Assembly: GCF_000276665.1 (NCBI RefSeq)
Contig: NW_004955488.1
Coordinates: forward strand, 702,257-766,256
Length of the DNA stretch: 64,000 nt
Direction: 5' to 3'
Source: Chinchilla lanigera
Taxonomy: Eukaryota; Chordata; Mammalia; Rodentia; Chinchillidae
The position numbers and the translations under genes were made by a program. Below are positions 47,246-57,229 of the stretch, in pieces. Position 1 is the first letter of the stretch. The number at the start of each line of letters is the position of its first letter. Below the pieces are notes generated by a model. The model was not told the origin of the DNA and searched no databases. It saw nothing but the letters and a program-made list of their open reading frames with translations.

Positions 47246-47684
47246 ATGATTCTTGTCTCACTAGTGTAAGAACCTGAAAGTAAATAAAAACTAGGAGGTA
47301 TGATAGACATTGTGAAACAAAAGGAAAATGCTCAAAAGTAAAGAACAACTGGGATGAGGGAAAAGAGAAAAGAAGGGTAAAACTGTGTGTATATATAAGT
47401 ATACACACACACACACACACACAGGATAGCTAACAGTTGTACTACTGACTTCTATCATTTTATTGAAAGGAACAGTTAATGATTAATAATTTGATCAGTC
47501 TTACATGTTTCTATTTGTTTTCCTGAGAAACAACTTTGAAGATATCAATATGTAATACAACCATTGTTAATTTCCTATCACCTTGTCTGAATTTGCTTTG
47601 CTTGTATTGTTCTTGTGTTATTTTGTAAATGTATGTGTGTTTATTAATATGTTTTTTTCTTTTATTTTTAAAATTAAAACAAAA
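47246..47684 (+). mobile_element. Short L1 3'UTR insertion with target duplication
   Basis: 5'-truncated element containing TGTGAAACAAAAGGAAAATG, AAAGAACAACTGGGATGAGG, the TG/TA/CA microsatellite (47385-47424), GAACAGTTAATGATTAATAA, TTTGAAGATATCAATATGTA and a T/G-rich end with TTTATTTTTAAAATTAAAAC. Perfect 12-bp duplication AAAGGATGAACC at 47234-47245 and 47685-47696. It serves as a reference for the correct order of the 3'UTR modules found inverted elsewhere. Confidence 0.93.
47385..47424. repeat. TG/TA/CA microsatellite inside L1 3'UTR
   Basis: CTGTGTGTATATATAAGTAT followed by about eleven CA units. The same position holds a simple repeat in the other L1 3'UTR copies here. Confidence 0.9.
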
Positions 47685-47696
47685 AAAGGATGAACC

Positions 47697-48182
47697 GTGA
47701 AATGGAAGAGCCCAGTTAGAAACTTGGAGCGGTGGAGGAGTCACCCTTTCACTTAGAGCCTGTTTTCTACTCTTGCCTTCCTTATTACACAGGTGCTGGC
47801 AGTCAGCTGCTAACAGGCCTGTGGTGCGATTTCAAGGACAATTATCACAAATTTAATTGCATCCTAAGAAATGGTCCCAGTGAATTCACACAATACCTAG
47901 CTTCAGGAGTGAACTGTGAAGTTTATCGACGATAAAATTCAATTTATTTAAAAGAACTCGTGTTTCTCCGTGAAGTATCTGAAAGGACATGGGCTTCAGT
48001 GTTAACAATGATATGTCTAGAAATAGATAATGTTAATAACTCAGAATATGACTCATTGGATCAGAATTCCTAGGGGAAAAATGGTAGGATAGCATCATAA
48101 TTTATTCTAGACCTATAGTGATGAAATGTACTGTAATTGCTAGTCAGCTATGTGCTGAACAATTATGGGAAAACAACAACAA
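47697..48182. other. Unassigned spacer with one exon-like stretch
   Basis: At 47764-47792 a pyrimidine-rich tract ending TTATTACACAG precedes an open stretch of about 47 codons (to a stop at 47933-47935, plus). No homology is recognised and there is no matching donor or partner exon, so it is not called as a gene. Confidence 0.35.
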
Positions 48183-48192
48183 TTTGAATATA

Positions 48193-48282
48193 GAGGCTGG
48201 GGATTTAGCTTAGCGGCACAGTGCCTGCCTGGCAAGTGCAAGGCCATCCGTTCAATTCCTAGTATTGGAAAAAAAAAATTTT
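48193..48282 (+). mobile_element. ID-like SINE
   Basis: AGGCTGGGGATTTAGCTTAG, GTGCCTGCCTGGCAAGTGCA and a degraded box B (CCGTTCAATTCC) with an A then T-rich tail. Target duplication TTTGAATATA at 48183-48192 and 48283-48292. Confidence 0.93.
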
Positions 48283-48292
48283 TTTGAATATA

Positions 48293-48464
48293 TTTTCTGC
48301 ATCTCAAGGCAGGCTTGTTTAAAAAAAAAGACATTTAATAGAAATTAGAGCTGGGAATAATCTCCTTTTAATTAAGGAAATAAATTAGGCATTAAAACAA
48401 TACGGCTGATGACTGTATTAGTACTAGAATTTATGTGTCCTGATTGCCAGTTGAACACCCTTTT
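48293..48464. other. Unassigned spacer
   Basis: No feature recognised. Confidence 0.4.
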
Positions 48465-48655
48465 GTTTGCATCAGTACTGAGGAATGAACCTAGGGTCTT
48501 GCAGTGAGCGACATCTCCCGCCTCTCTTTTATTTTGATTCAGGGTTTCATTTAGTCACTCAGCTGCCCCTGCTGGGAGCGGAATTGCATCCTCTTGCCTC
48601 AGAGTCCCAGAGTAGCTGGATTCCACTGTGCCAGATGAGCGGCTGTTGAAAGCTC
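48465..48655 (-). mobile_element. B1+ID dimeric SINE, old
   Basis: Antisense order: an ID part (AGTACTGAGGAATGAACCTA, GGGTCTTGCAGTGAGC) then a B1 part (GATTCAGGGTTTCATTTAGT, TCCTCTTGCCTCAGAGTCC, GTAGCTGGATTCCACTGTGC). This is the same architecture as the dimers at 1994-2165 and 52515-52765. Confidence 0.65.
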
Positions 48656-49187
48656 TAGCTCATTGTCTGTAACGAGAAAAAAACACATAATTCCTGAAAC
48701 ACTTTCATTAATTTTATTGCCTCTTTCTTGCCCCTAATTACAAAGTGAGTAGCGACTGTGCAGTCAGACATGTCTTTGGCTTTAGTACTCTCATTCAGTA
48801 AATATATGTCTGTTATTTTTGCTCAACAAATTGCCACAGATACATCTGCATAAGTAACACCCATTCACTGGCTCCCAGTTCCACACCATAAAAGTATGTA
48901 AATACGCTTGACGTGCTTGTAGTCACCTTAGGGTCTCACAACCCTGAAGTCAGGCGTTGGTGTCCGCCGGGCAGGTTCTCACTGAAGGCTGCTGGGAAGA
49001 ATTTGTGTCTGACATCACCAGAGTGTGAGTAGAATTCAGTGCCTTCCACAGTCTTTCAGTGGAGGGCCACCTTCCCCCTATAAGTACCCTGCATGCTTTC
49101 TAAAGCTTTCTACATCTCACAGCCATCAAAGGAAGACTGCCCTTCTGCTGAGCAGCTAGATACAATTTACTCTTCAAAAATCCAGAT
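48656..49187. other. Unassigned intronic sequence
   Basis: Moderately GC-richer near 48930-49030. No repeat or exon recognised. Confidence 0.4.
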
Positions 49188-49385
49188 GTGAACAGGGGCA
49201 GCTGGTACACACCTGTATTTCCAGTATTCTGGGAAGTGAGGACAGAAAGACCACATGTTCAGGCCCAGCATAGGGATTTAGTGAGACTTTTTCACAAAAA
49301 AAAAACATAAAAGTAGGGCTGGGGATGCTGTTCAATAAGCATCCCGGGTTTTGTGCCCAGTACAAAATAATAAATAAATAAAAAA
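49188..49385 (+). mobile_element. B1+ID dimeric SINE
   Basis: B1 head (GGGGCAGCTGGTACACACCT, GTATTTCCAGTATTCTGGG, TTAGTGAGACTTTTTCAC) with an A-run linker, then an ID half (GGGCTGGGGATGCTGTTCAA, CATCCCGGGTTTTGTGCCCA, GTACAAAATAATAAATAAAT). The ID half lacks part of its centre. Confidence 0.75.
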
Positions 49386-51002
49386 GACTATGTGGTTAAA
49401 TTAGGTCTTTCCACACAATCTTTTTCCACATAATTCAACATCATCATGGAATGGAAATTGTAATAATTTTCACTCATACACAGAGAAGGCTATGCTAGGG
49501 TGGTGTTTATGGAAAATCATTCTTAGAATTTTGTTTATCACAAAAGCCTATGTTTTATCTGCGAAGGTCGAGATTAATTATGTCTTCCACCCAAAATGTT
49601 GTGAATATGAAAAAGAGAATGTTTAAAATCACCTGTCACGTCTTAAGTGATGAAATTCCTCAGTATTCTGGTGAGCATTTCATCTGTAAAGGAAGTATAT
49701 TTCATTTATAAATAAAAGCACATTAAAACCTTCATTCTATATTGGCCTAAAATCTGTCTCATTATAATTTACCCCCACATTTGTTGTTAAATAGATTATT
49801 CGGAATCTCCTATCTATCTTCCATTCGTCCCATGGCAGGGACCTGCCATTTATAGTACTTTGAATGTAGTAAAGTTGTATAGTAAATCCACCATTTATTG
49901 TCCCACTCCACTGCAGGGACCCTGTTCAGGGCTGCTAATAAAACAATGAAGTAAAGCCGGTATGGCACTGCCTTCTTGGATATTATATTCTGATAGGCAC
50001 CAATATTAATTATTGAATTATACAAATGTATGTAAAATTAAAACACTGAAAAATCCTATAAAAGGGAAGGTAATTAATTTGAAGCAGCATTTATTAGAGA
50101 TTCTCAGATATTAGCACATGCGGTGAGGCTGAAGAGGCAATCTGAAATGAGAAATAGTGAAGTCAACAGGATGAATGCAGAGGAAACGGGCCTTTTAGAA
50201 ATAAGTATATGTTTATTAATAACAGAAATAAGATCAAAACAGGTGGAGGACAAAAATTATTAGGAAAAGATGCACAGTTTTAGGTTATAAAGATAAGCAG
50301 AATTCGTTACAGATTGATAGTGATAGATCAAAGATGTGAAAAAAATGAGAGAAAGTAGAGGAATTGCTGAAATAATTGAAAGCTGCATGGCTCTAACATG
50401 ATAAACATTAGTTGTGATCATTAAATCATCTCTCAGATAATTAAGGAGACCAAGGTGACAGGATATTAGACTAAGTTGGTGATGGTAGAGATAGACATGG
50501 CTTACTTTGAGATATCAGGATTACAACCAAAATAACTTTCTTATTGGAAATATTAGATGATATGAGGGAGACACTGGAAATGTATTCCACATCCTTAATA
50601 GACATATCCAGATGAGTGTGTCCTTTTGCTGTTTTGTGAGTTAAAAGCCCAACTGTTTTTGATTGGTATTGTGATGATTTGACAAGACTGAACAGGTAAG
50701 GTCAATTTTTCTGTTTACTCTGACATTCAGAGAAGAGGCAAAAACTTGAGGCAATAACACAAAAGCAACTCATATGGAAATAATAGGAAAACAGGAAGTA
50801 GCTACAGAACCACACCTAAACAAACTTTAAGGGTTAATGCTGTAAAGAAAAAAAAGAAAGAGTATGAAAAGGAGGTAAGCTTTCAAAGAACCAGATGGTG
50901 TCAACATGTGGCAGGAATAGAATGAGAATAAGGAAGTGTATTATCACAAGTCATGGGGGGGAAGAATTAAAACTAGAGATACTTATCGTTTGTCTTTATT
51001 CC
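49386..51002. other. Unassigned AT-rich intronic sequence
   Basis: No confident repeat. From about 50340 the plus strand is purine-rich. Confidence 0.4.
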
Positions 51003-51375
51003 CTGGCCATACGACCCTGAAGACTGCACTTCAAAACTAATAGAACCAACAAAGTCGGTAACATTGCTGGATGTAAAACGAACACACAAAAGTTGGTAGA
51101 TTTCTACATATTAATACCTATCCAAAAATGTAGTTTAAAGAAAAAAACTTTATTTTAATTAGCAGCAACAACAAAAATATGCTTAGTTTAATGAATGGTA
51201 TGAAGCAACTGTGTACTGAAAAGTATAAAACACTAATAAAGAAAACTGAAAGAAATCTAATAAATGAAAAGATTGCCCATGTACATGGGTTGGCAGAATT
51301 AATACTGTGTAAATGTCTACTTTTCCTAGCGCTATCTACAAATTCAATGCAAATCCTATCCAAATGTAAACTTCC
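51003..51375 (+). mobile_element. Old L1 ORF2 remnant
   Basis: CAAAACTAATAGAACCAACA, AACATTGCTGGATGTAAAAC, GTAGATTTCTACATATTAAT and AATGCAAATCCTATCCAAAT follow the ORF2 region between the RT core and the C-terminus in sense orientation. Frames are broken. Old L1M age. Confidence 0.75.
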
Positions 51376-52104
51376 GTTTGGTGAGTGTTATGGCCCTCTC
51401 TGCATTTTGGTCTTGTTTAGTATATACATTCAATCTTAATCTAATTGTATTACCAGATTATATTTACCAAACTACATAAAACCTATAATCCAGTCTAGGT
51501 CTGCTCACAGGAAGTCACAAGCAATCTTTTCAGCAAGATTATACAATCTAGTCTAATCTTTTTCATGAATACTCCAAATTTACTTATAACGTAGACACTT
51601 TAAGAAACTTGGCACTTTATCTTTTAGGGGCCTGTTAATTATAACCCTCTCTACTTGATTAATTACATCCTAGAGTCATGAAGAAACTGTATCTCTTTTA
51701 GACCTTGTAATTCATTTAGCTTATCATTATTATTTGGTTTTTACTTTTTGGAGATATGAAAATGAATAAAAGCTCAGATCTTTCTCTAACATACAAATAT
51801 AGGCCACGTTTCCCTATAGTATACTATTTTTTCAGTAACTTGTAAAATATTTAAAGCAATAGAATTTTTCTTCATCTACTGAAGGAATATTAAGTAAGCT
51901 CAAACGGCTTATAATAAATTGTAATTCTTCTGATTTTTGTTCTTTCCATTTTCACTTGCATTTTTCAAATATTAGATTTAATTATTGAATTATGTTATGG
52001 GATCATGTTTATGATTTTATTTTATAAGAATGTAACAAAGTTGTATACAAGTATATCTATGAATATTAAATTTGTGACTTTTTTTTAAAGAATAATTCAG
52101 TTGT
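51376..52104. other. Unassigned AT-rich intronic sequence
   Basis: May include further decayed L1 just after 51375. Nothing else recognised. Confidence 0.4.
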
Positions 52105-52280
52105 ACACCAGCCATACATAGTGGCACATGCCGCAATCTCAGCTCTCAGGGGGCTGAGGCAGGGAAATCACCATGATTTCTAGGCCAGCCTGGGCTGCAT
52201 AATGAGTTCAGATTCACAATGCTCTGAACTATGTATCATAATCCTTTCTCAAAAAACCAAATGAATAACCAAAAAAAAAA
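52105..52280 (+). mobile_element. B1-like SINE
   Basis: CATACATAGTGGCACATGCC, GGGGCTGAGGCAGGGAAATC, TAGGCCAGCCTGGGCTGCAT and CTTTCTCAAAAAACC with an A-rich tail. Flanks ATTCAGTTGTACACC and GTTCTGTTATACAAC may be a decayed target duplication. Confidence 0.85.
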
Positions 52281-52423
52281 GTTCTGTTATACAACAAACA
52301 TTTTTAAATGTCTGTACTGTAATGAAACTATTACTTTATTACAATGAAAAGAGCAAGTGATTAACATTAAGTAAAAGGATACGGTAAAGGCAAATGATTT
52401 TAACATTTTTTTAAAAAAGCCTG

Positions 52424-52512
52424 GGGCCGGGGATATAGCTCAGCAGCTGAGTGGCAAGCTCAAGGTCCTGAGTTTTATTCCTGGTACCAAAAATGTTTAA
52501 AAAAAAAAAATA
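52424..52512 (+). mobile_element. ID-like SINE with internal deletion
   Basis: GGGGCCGGGGATATAGCTCA then a shortened GCTGAGTGGCAAGCTCAAGG (the usual TGCCTGCC block is missing) and GAGTTTTATTCCTGGTACC, followed by an A tail interrupted by TGTTT. Confidence 0.88.
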
Positions 52513-52514
52513 AA

Positions 52515-52668
52515 GAAAAGTGTGGAATGCTAGAGAATACCTGTAATCTCAACACTCTGGGAAGCCAAGGGAGGAAAATCCAAGTTCAAATTCAGCCTGG
52601 GGAATTTAGCTGCTGAGTGGATCTCTCTGTCTCAAATGAATGAATAAGTGAATGAATGAATAGATGAT

Positions 52669-52705
<37 letters not shown>

Positions 52706-52765
52706 AGCCTGTGGATATAACTCCCTGTGAATGCCCTGATCTAATACCCACTACTGCAAACTTTT
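52515..52765 (+). mobile_element. B1+ID dimeric SINE with GATA-expanded linker
   Basis: B1 half (GGAATGCTAGAGAATACCTG, TAATCTCAACACTCTGGGAA, TCTCTCTGTCTCAAATGAAT). A simple-repeat linker of AATG then GATA units follows, then an ID half (GCCTGTGGATATAACTCC, GCCCTGATCTAATACCCACT, ACTGCAAA). The A-rich linker has evidently grown into the microsatellite at 52663-52704. Confidence 0.75.
52663..52704. repeat. GATA tetranucleotide microsatellite
   Basis: About nine perfect GATA units, inside the linker of the dimeric SINE. Confidence 0.95.
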
Positions 52766-52912
52766 TTTCAAAAATATAATTCATCACTAATTAGTAGTTG
52801 CAAACTTAATATGTTACTTCTATGTTTCAAAAATATGCATATATGCCTGAAAAAATGGAAGGTTTACTTTCATGGCATAGAAGGATGTGAAATAAGTTTA
52901 AAAGCAGAGACT

Positions 52913-53069
52913 ATTTTTTTTTTATTTTAAAGATAAAAGAAGGAACATATTAACATACACACAGACATAAACAAAACAACACAAAACAGTAAAAGCAATA
53001 CAGAATTTCAGACAAGGTGATAGCAAATTAACAATGGTTGTTGTATTACTTATTGTTATCCTCAAATTG
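52913..53069 (-). mobile_element. L1 3'UTR (minus) of an inverted insertion
   Basis: Antisense tail TTTTTTTTTATTTTAAAGAT, CAATACAGAATTTCAGACAA, GTGATAGCAAATTAACAATG and GTTATCCTCAAATTGATTAC. Target duplication AGCAGAGACT (52903-52912) and AGCAGAAACT (53122-53131), one mismatch, brackets this and the following inverted piece. Confidence 0.85.
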
Positions 53070-53121
53070 ATTACTCAGTTAAATAAATCAGACCCACATT
53101 GTAAACACAGTATCTTTCACT
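53070..53121 (+). mobile_element. Inverted piece of the same L1
   Basis: TTAAATAAATCAGACCCACA then TTGTAAACACAGTATCTTTC is sense-oriented L1 3'UTR, homologous to 33088-33128, while the preceding 157 bases are antisense. This is a third twin-primed copy. Confidence 0.75.
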
Positions 53122-53131
53122 AGCAGAAACT

Positions 53132-55379
53132 GCTTTGGAGAGGGAAAGACTTTACTCTGAATAACTTAACTTCAATAAATGATAATCAATTCCAGATATT
53201 TAATTAGACACAGAAACATTACAAGGTCATTGTGTCATATTTTATGTCCAGCTTCACATGACTGATTACTTAGGAAAGTGTAAACGAAACTTCAGTGATT
53301 TTTTTTCTTTGTTTTTGTTGTGTGCATATGCAGATGTTGGTACATGTTTCAGAAAATGCCCAACCTGGACTTCAGTTCCAAGTCCCCTGGTGTCTCTACC
53401 ATATCTAAGTACTTATTTAACTCTGTCTGATCTCTTCAACTGTAAACTGGAATTTGTAATTCAGATTGTTGGGATACCTCATGACAATTGTTTTTAAGCA
53501 TGGTTCACAGGAGAGATCCAAATGCCTACCGTTCCTCCTCTCCTGCTTTTCTTTTCAGTGCAAGGCTCCGGTGAGTGTATATAATGTGTTCAGAAAATCT
53601 ATGCACATTCTTTCAAAATTGACATCAATGATTAGTTGTTCAGAAAAGCCTGAATTCCTTAGAAATCTCTCCTTGGCTTTGTTTCCATATCTCTGATGAC
53701 AGGACTACCTCTCGGTGATATTTGTATCAATTGTAGCGTGTATTTTAATAGTCGCTGACCAGACTGAACTGTTTTCATCTCTGAACAGTTAACAGTAGTG
53801 ATTAACTTCCTTTGCTACAGCTTCCAGACATCTCCTTGCCCATGTTAGGAAATAATGTAAAATTAGATTGTACTTCTGAAAACAAGAGTTTTGCCTAAGT
53901 GGATTGTAATTATTTGTGTACATTTCTTGGTCTTTTATTTGCAATTAACATTTGTTATATAGTGAATTTTCATGAGACAACTGACATGATTAGACAAGCT
54001 TCATTGAAAACATCATTAATTTTGATTTTATTTCTTTCATAAAACTCTGTGGGCAATTAAAGTACTTCTGCACATTTTAAAGACTTTCCTAGATTATAAA
54101 GTATTGATAGAACATATAAAGAACATATGTTATATTTCAAAATCCTTTTAAGACTCACTCTATTAATATATCTGTGCACTCTTATTTGAGTTATATATTT
54201 ACATTATTTAAAATATGATCACTCAAAGTTTTCTATTTTAAGATCCATTTGCATTTGAATTGCTTACTAAGCCCTTATTATGGGCCAACTGCTGCTTTGA
54301 ATTCAGAAAATATATTCAAGAAAACAGAAAAATCTTAGTATTTATTTATATACTTTCTTATCTTTTATGGTCATACTTATATTATTTGAAATAAATGTAT
54401 ACTACAAAATATATGCTAGAAAAATACATTAATTTAGATTAAATGTGAATTTCTTATTAGTTCATTATTTATAAATAGCCAATATCCCCACAGATAAAGT
54501 AATCACAGGTAATTTCAATATGTTCTGTTTTTAAAACACTTATTTATGATTTAAATGATCAGAATATCAGGCAAACTTTTAGCTATTATTTTCATCTGAT
54601 GTTATAACATATTTTATGTTGTTACATAATGACATTCTTGCTATTATCAACAAGATAGCAGGTATTTTCATTATTTATACATAGTACCCCAGAAGACCTC
54701 TATATGGAAGGTGATTTTTCATTAAAATTCAAACATATATGAGCACAGTACGTATTTTCTATGAAAAGTCAAAACTGTGCCATTTTATTACAAGACCAGT
54801 GTCATCCTCTAACTAAAGGACATTAAAGATAATAATTTCAATGACATATTTTTAAGGTAAGAGTTGAATTATATAAACAGGCTATCAGGTGATGTTAATA
54901 ATCCCCAAGGAAGTTTTATAAACTTCTCTTCTCTAGACAATTATTTTGGTATAAATGGAATTACTAGAAGTTTTCTCCAATTCAGTATTCTTTCTCTTCT
55001 CCTTCCCCTACCAAATATTATATTTTTACTATTTAAAAACTTCAAAATGTGTGTTCTTAACTGGATACATAAGATCCGTTTTATCTTTAAAGTGTAGATT
55101 TCTAAATAGTATATTACTTTCTCTCCATTTTAGTTATAAATTTCAGTTCTGATTTTGTCATAATTTGAAATAAGTTGCATTTTGTATTTAATGTAACAGG
55201 TTTCTCTTGTCCATTTGTAACATAGATTTGCTAAGGCAGTTGTCCTGTGACTTACAAGTTTAATAGAAAAATAAAGAAGTTTGCTCAGGGGATACTATTA
55301 GTTGTTCATAATATGTTAATCTATGCTCATTTATTTTCACCGCTCTGATGTTACTAAAGTATGAATTATTCAATTTCAT
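53132..55379. other. Unassigned AT-rich intronic sequence
   Basis: No gene or repeat recognised in 2.2 kb. Open frames at 53258-53696 and 54864-55152 are unsupported. Confidence 0.4.
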
Positions 55380-55600
55380 GTTTTATGTCTTAAGTTGAAT
55401 TATAGTTGTAATTTCCATAAAATAACCACTTACATCTATGAAGTACAGTGTACTGTTCTGACGTAAGTGTAGGACGAAATGTTAAAATTTAGCATATCCA
55501 TCACCTCAAATTTTTATTACTTATTTTTTGTAATTACATTTGAAATCCACTATTCTAGCACTGTCATGTTATTAGTCCCTAAGTTTACTCTAGTACCACA
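55380..55600 (-). mobile_element. Old L1 3' end (antisense)
   Basis: AAATTTAGCATATCCATCAC, CTCAAATTTTTATTACTTAT, TTTTGTAATTACATTTGAAA and TCCACTATTCTAGCA mirror the 3'UTR of L1MA/L1MB elements. Ends are approximate. Confidence 0.65.
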
Positions 55601-55629
55601 AAAAAAATGTATTTTAGAAAAATAACTGG

Positions 55630-55734
55630 GTACTTGCTTTGGCAGCACATGTACTAAAATTGGAACGATGCAGAGAAGTTTTAGCCTGGTCTCTGCCGAA
55701 GTATGACACGCAAATTCATGAAGCGTTCCATATT
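55630..55734 (+). pseudogene. U6 snRNA processed pseudogene
   Basis: Full-length match to U6: the 5' stem GTACTTGCTTTGGCAGCACA, then ACTAAAATTGGAACGAT, ATGACACGCAAATTC and GAAGCGTTCCATATT. Roughly a dozen changes are present. The invariant ACAGAGA box is GCAGAGA, and the AGAUUAGCAUGG region is altered to GTTTTAGCCTGG, so it could not act in the spliceosome. No TATA or PSE-like element lies in the usual upstream place. Flanks AGAAAAATAACTGG (55616-55629) and AGAAAGACAACTAG (55739-55752) match at 11 of 14 positions, fitting an L1-mediated insertion. Confidence 0.93.
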
Positions 55735-56379
55735 AGAAAGAAAGACAACTAGGATGTTTTATTATGAAAAGTTCTCTTAAAGAGAAAACATTTTAGTCCA
55801 CTCCTATAGAGAAGCATTCAAGCCTGCACAGATATATGGGAAGGACCTTTCTATTGACAGACGACGAGCGAAGTTCTACTTGGAAAATGGTGTGGTTTTG
55901 CGGAAAACGACTCTCGTCGCATTAGGAGGCACTGCTTGTGTGCTCATGAACGAAAAGGATGATGGCTTGAAATGGAGCTGACAGAAAAGTCAGGGCTGGG
56001 TCAGCACACACAAAATCTTGACAGTCAGGTTAAGGAGATTTTCTGTTATTCTAAGAAAAAGGAGCAGACACTGAATTACTTTAAAGTGGATTTAAGACAC
56101 GTATTTTTTTTTTTCTATAAGACAATTAAGTAAAGAACATATTGGAAAAAGAAATGTCAGAGAATATCACAGCAGTAATCCAGCAAGGAGATGGAAATGA
56201 TGTGAACTAAAGGGAAAACAGTGCAGGAAAAGGGCATACTGTGAAGGTCTTTTAAGGTAGAACCCAAAGGATGAGGTGTTGATTATCAAGAGTGAGACTG
56301 AGAATAAAATTGTAGTTCTGCAATTTTTTAACCACTGGATCGACAGTGGTTCCTTCTACCCAGACCAGTGGGACCCACA
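55735..56379. other. Unassigned sequence
   Basis: The first part (to about 55990) has several CpGs (GACGACGAGCGAAG at about 55861, CTCGTCGC at 55913) but no gene or repeat I recognise. Confidence 0.4.
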
Positions 56380-56875
56380 GTACACATGACCATGCAATGT
56401 CAGTCCCAATACACAAAATCTTACACTCAGGTATTCTTTGCAGTGTTATTAATAATTGCCAAAAATAGGCACAAAGTGTTTGAGGGAATGGCTAAACAAA
56501 ATAGACTTATGCAACGGACTATTACCCCACAGTAGAAAGGACTGAAGTACTGACACATGTTGCAATATGAAGAAAAGCCTTGAAAACACTATGCTATGCC
56601 AACAGCTCAGACTCAGAAAGCTACATATTTATCATCAGACTGATATGAAATTTTCCAAACAGGCAAATCTACAAAGGTAGAAAATGCATTTGTGGTTTTC
56701 AGCAACTAAAGGAAGACAGAACTAGAAAGTTATTGTTAATCATTATGAGGTTAATTTGGAGCAATGAAAACACTAAAATGACACAGTTCCATGACTCTCC
56801 TGTGAACTACTGCTCTGTACAATTTAAACGGGTGAGTTTTGTGATATGTGAATTATGTCTAAATGCAGAGGGCAC
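56380..56875 (+). mobile_element. Old L1 3' end
   Basis: TTTGCAGTGTTATTAATAAT, TTATGCAACGGACTATTACC, CTGACACATGTTGCAATATG, ATGTGGTTTTCAG-type sequence and a final TTTAAACGGGTGAGTTTTGT then GATATGTGAATTATGTCT. The order matches L1ME-like 3' ends in sense orientation. Confidence 0.8.
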
Positions 56876-57139
56876 CACACAGCGACGGCAAACCAAGCAG
56901 CTCAGAGAGAACTTGCACTTATTCCAAGGTCACATCCACACGGTAACCCATTTGTCCATTAGCTCATCCATGAGGGCAGAGCTGTCATAACCTGTCACCT
57001 CCTAAGGGTCCTATCTCTCAGCACTGCTGCATCAGAAACCAAGTTCCCAGCACACAATCTTTGGGAGATACATTCACACCCTAGCATCCTGTGTGAATGG
57101 TGCAGTACTTGCATATAACCAGTCCAGGGAAATTTCTGG

Positions 57140-57208
57140 AGCCCTGAAGTCTGAGACAGGACTGGGCAACATAGTAAGACTTCATCTCAAAATAAATAGA
57201 TAAACACA
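57140..57208 (+). mobile_element. Monomeric 7SL-related SINE fragment
   Basis: AGTCTGAGACAGGACTGGGC, AACATAGTAAGACTTCATCT and CAAAATAAATAGATAAAC resemble the 3' part of an old B1 or Alu-type monomer. Confidence 0.55.
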
Positions 57209-57229
57209 TAACAGATATAAAATAATAAG

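Noticed and set aside
46973..47310. Four overlapping frames of 60-81 codons in a GC-rich island
   Set aside because: The island is the ERVK-type solo LTR. A CpG-island promoter or host exon was considered but the 6-bp duplications and TG...CA ends settle it.
55630..55734. Functional U6 gene
   Set aside because: About a dozen changes including the ACAGAGA box, no upstream TATA or PSE-like element, and flanking duplications of a retrocopy.
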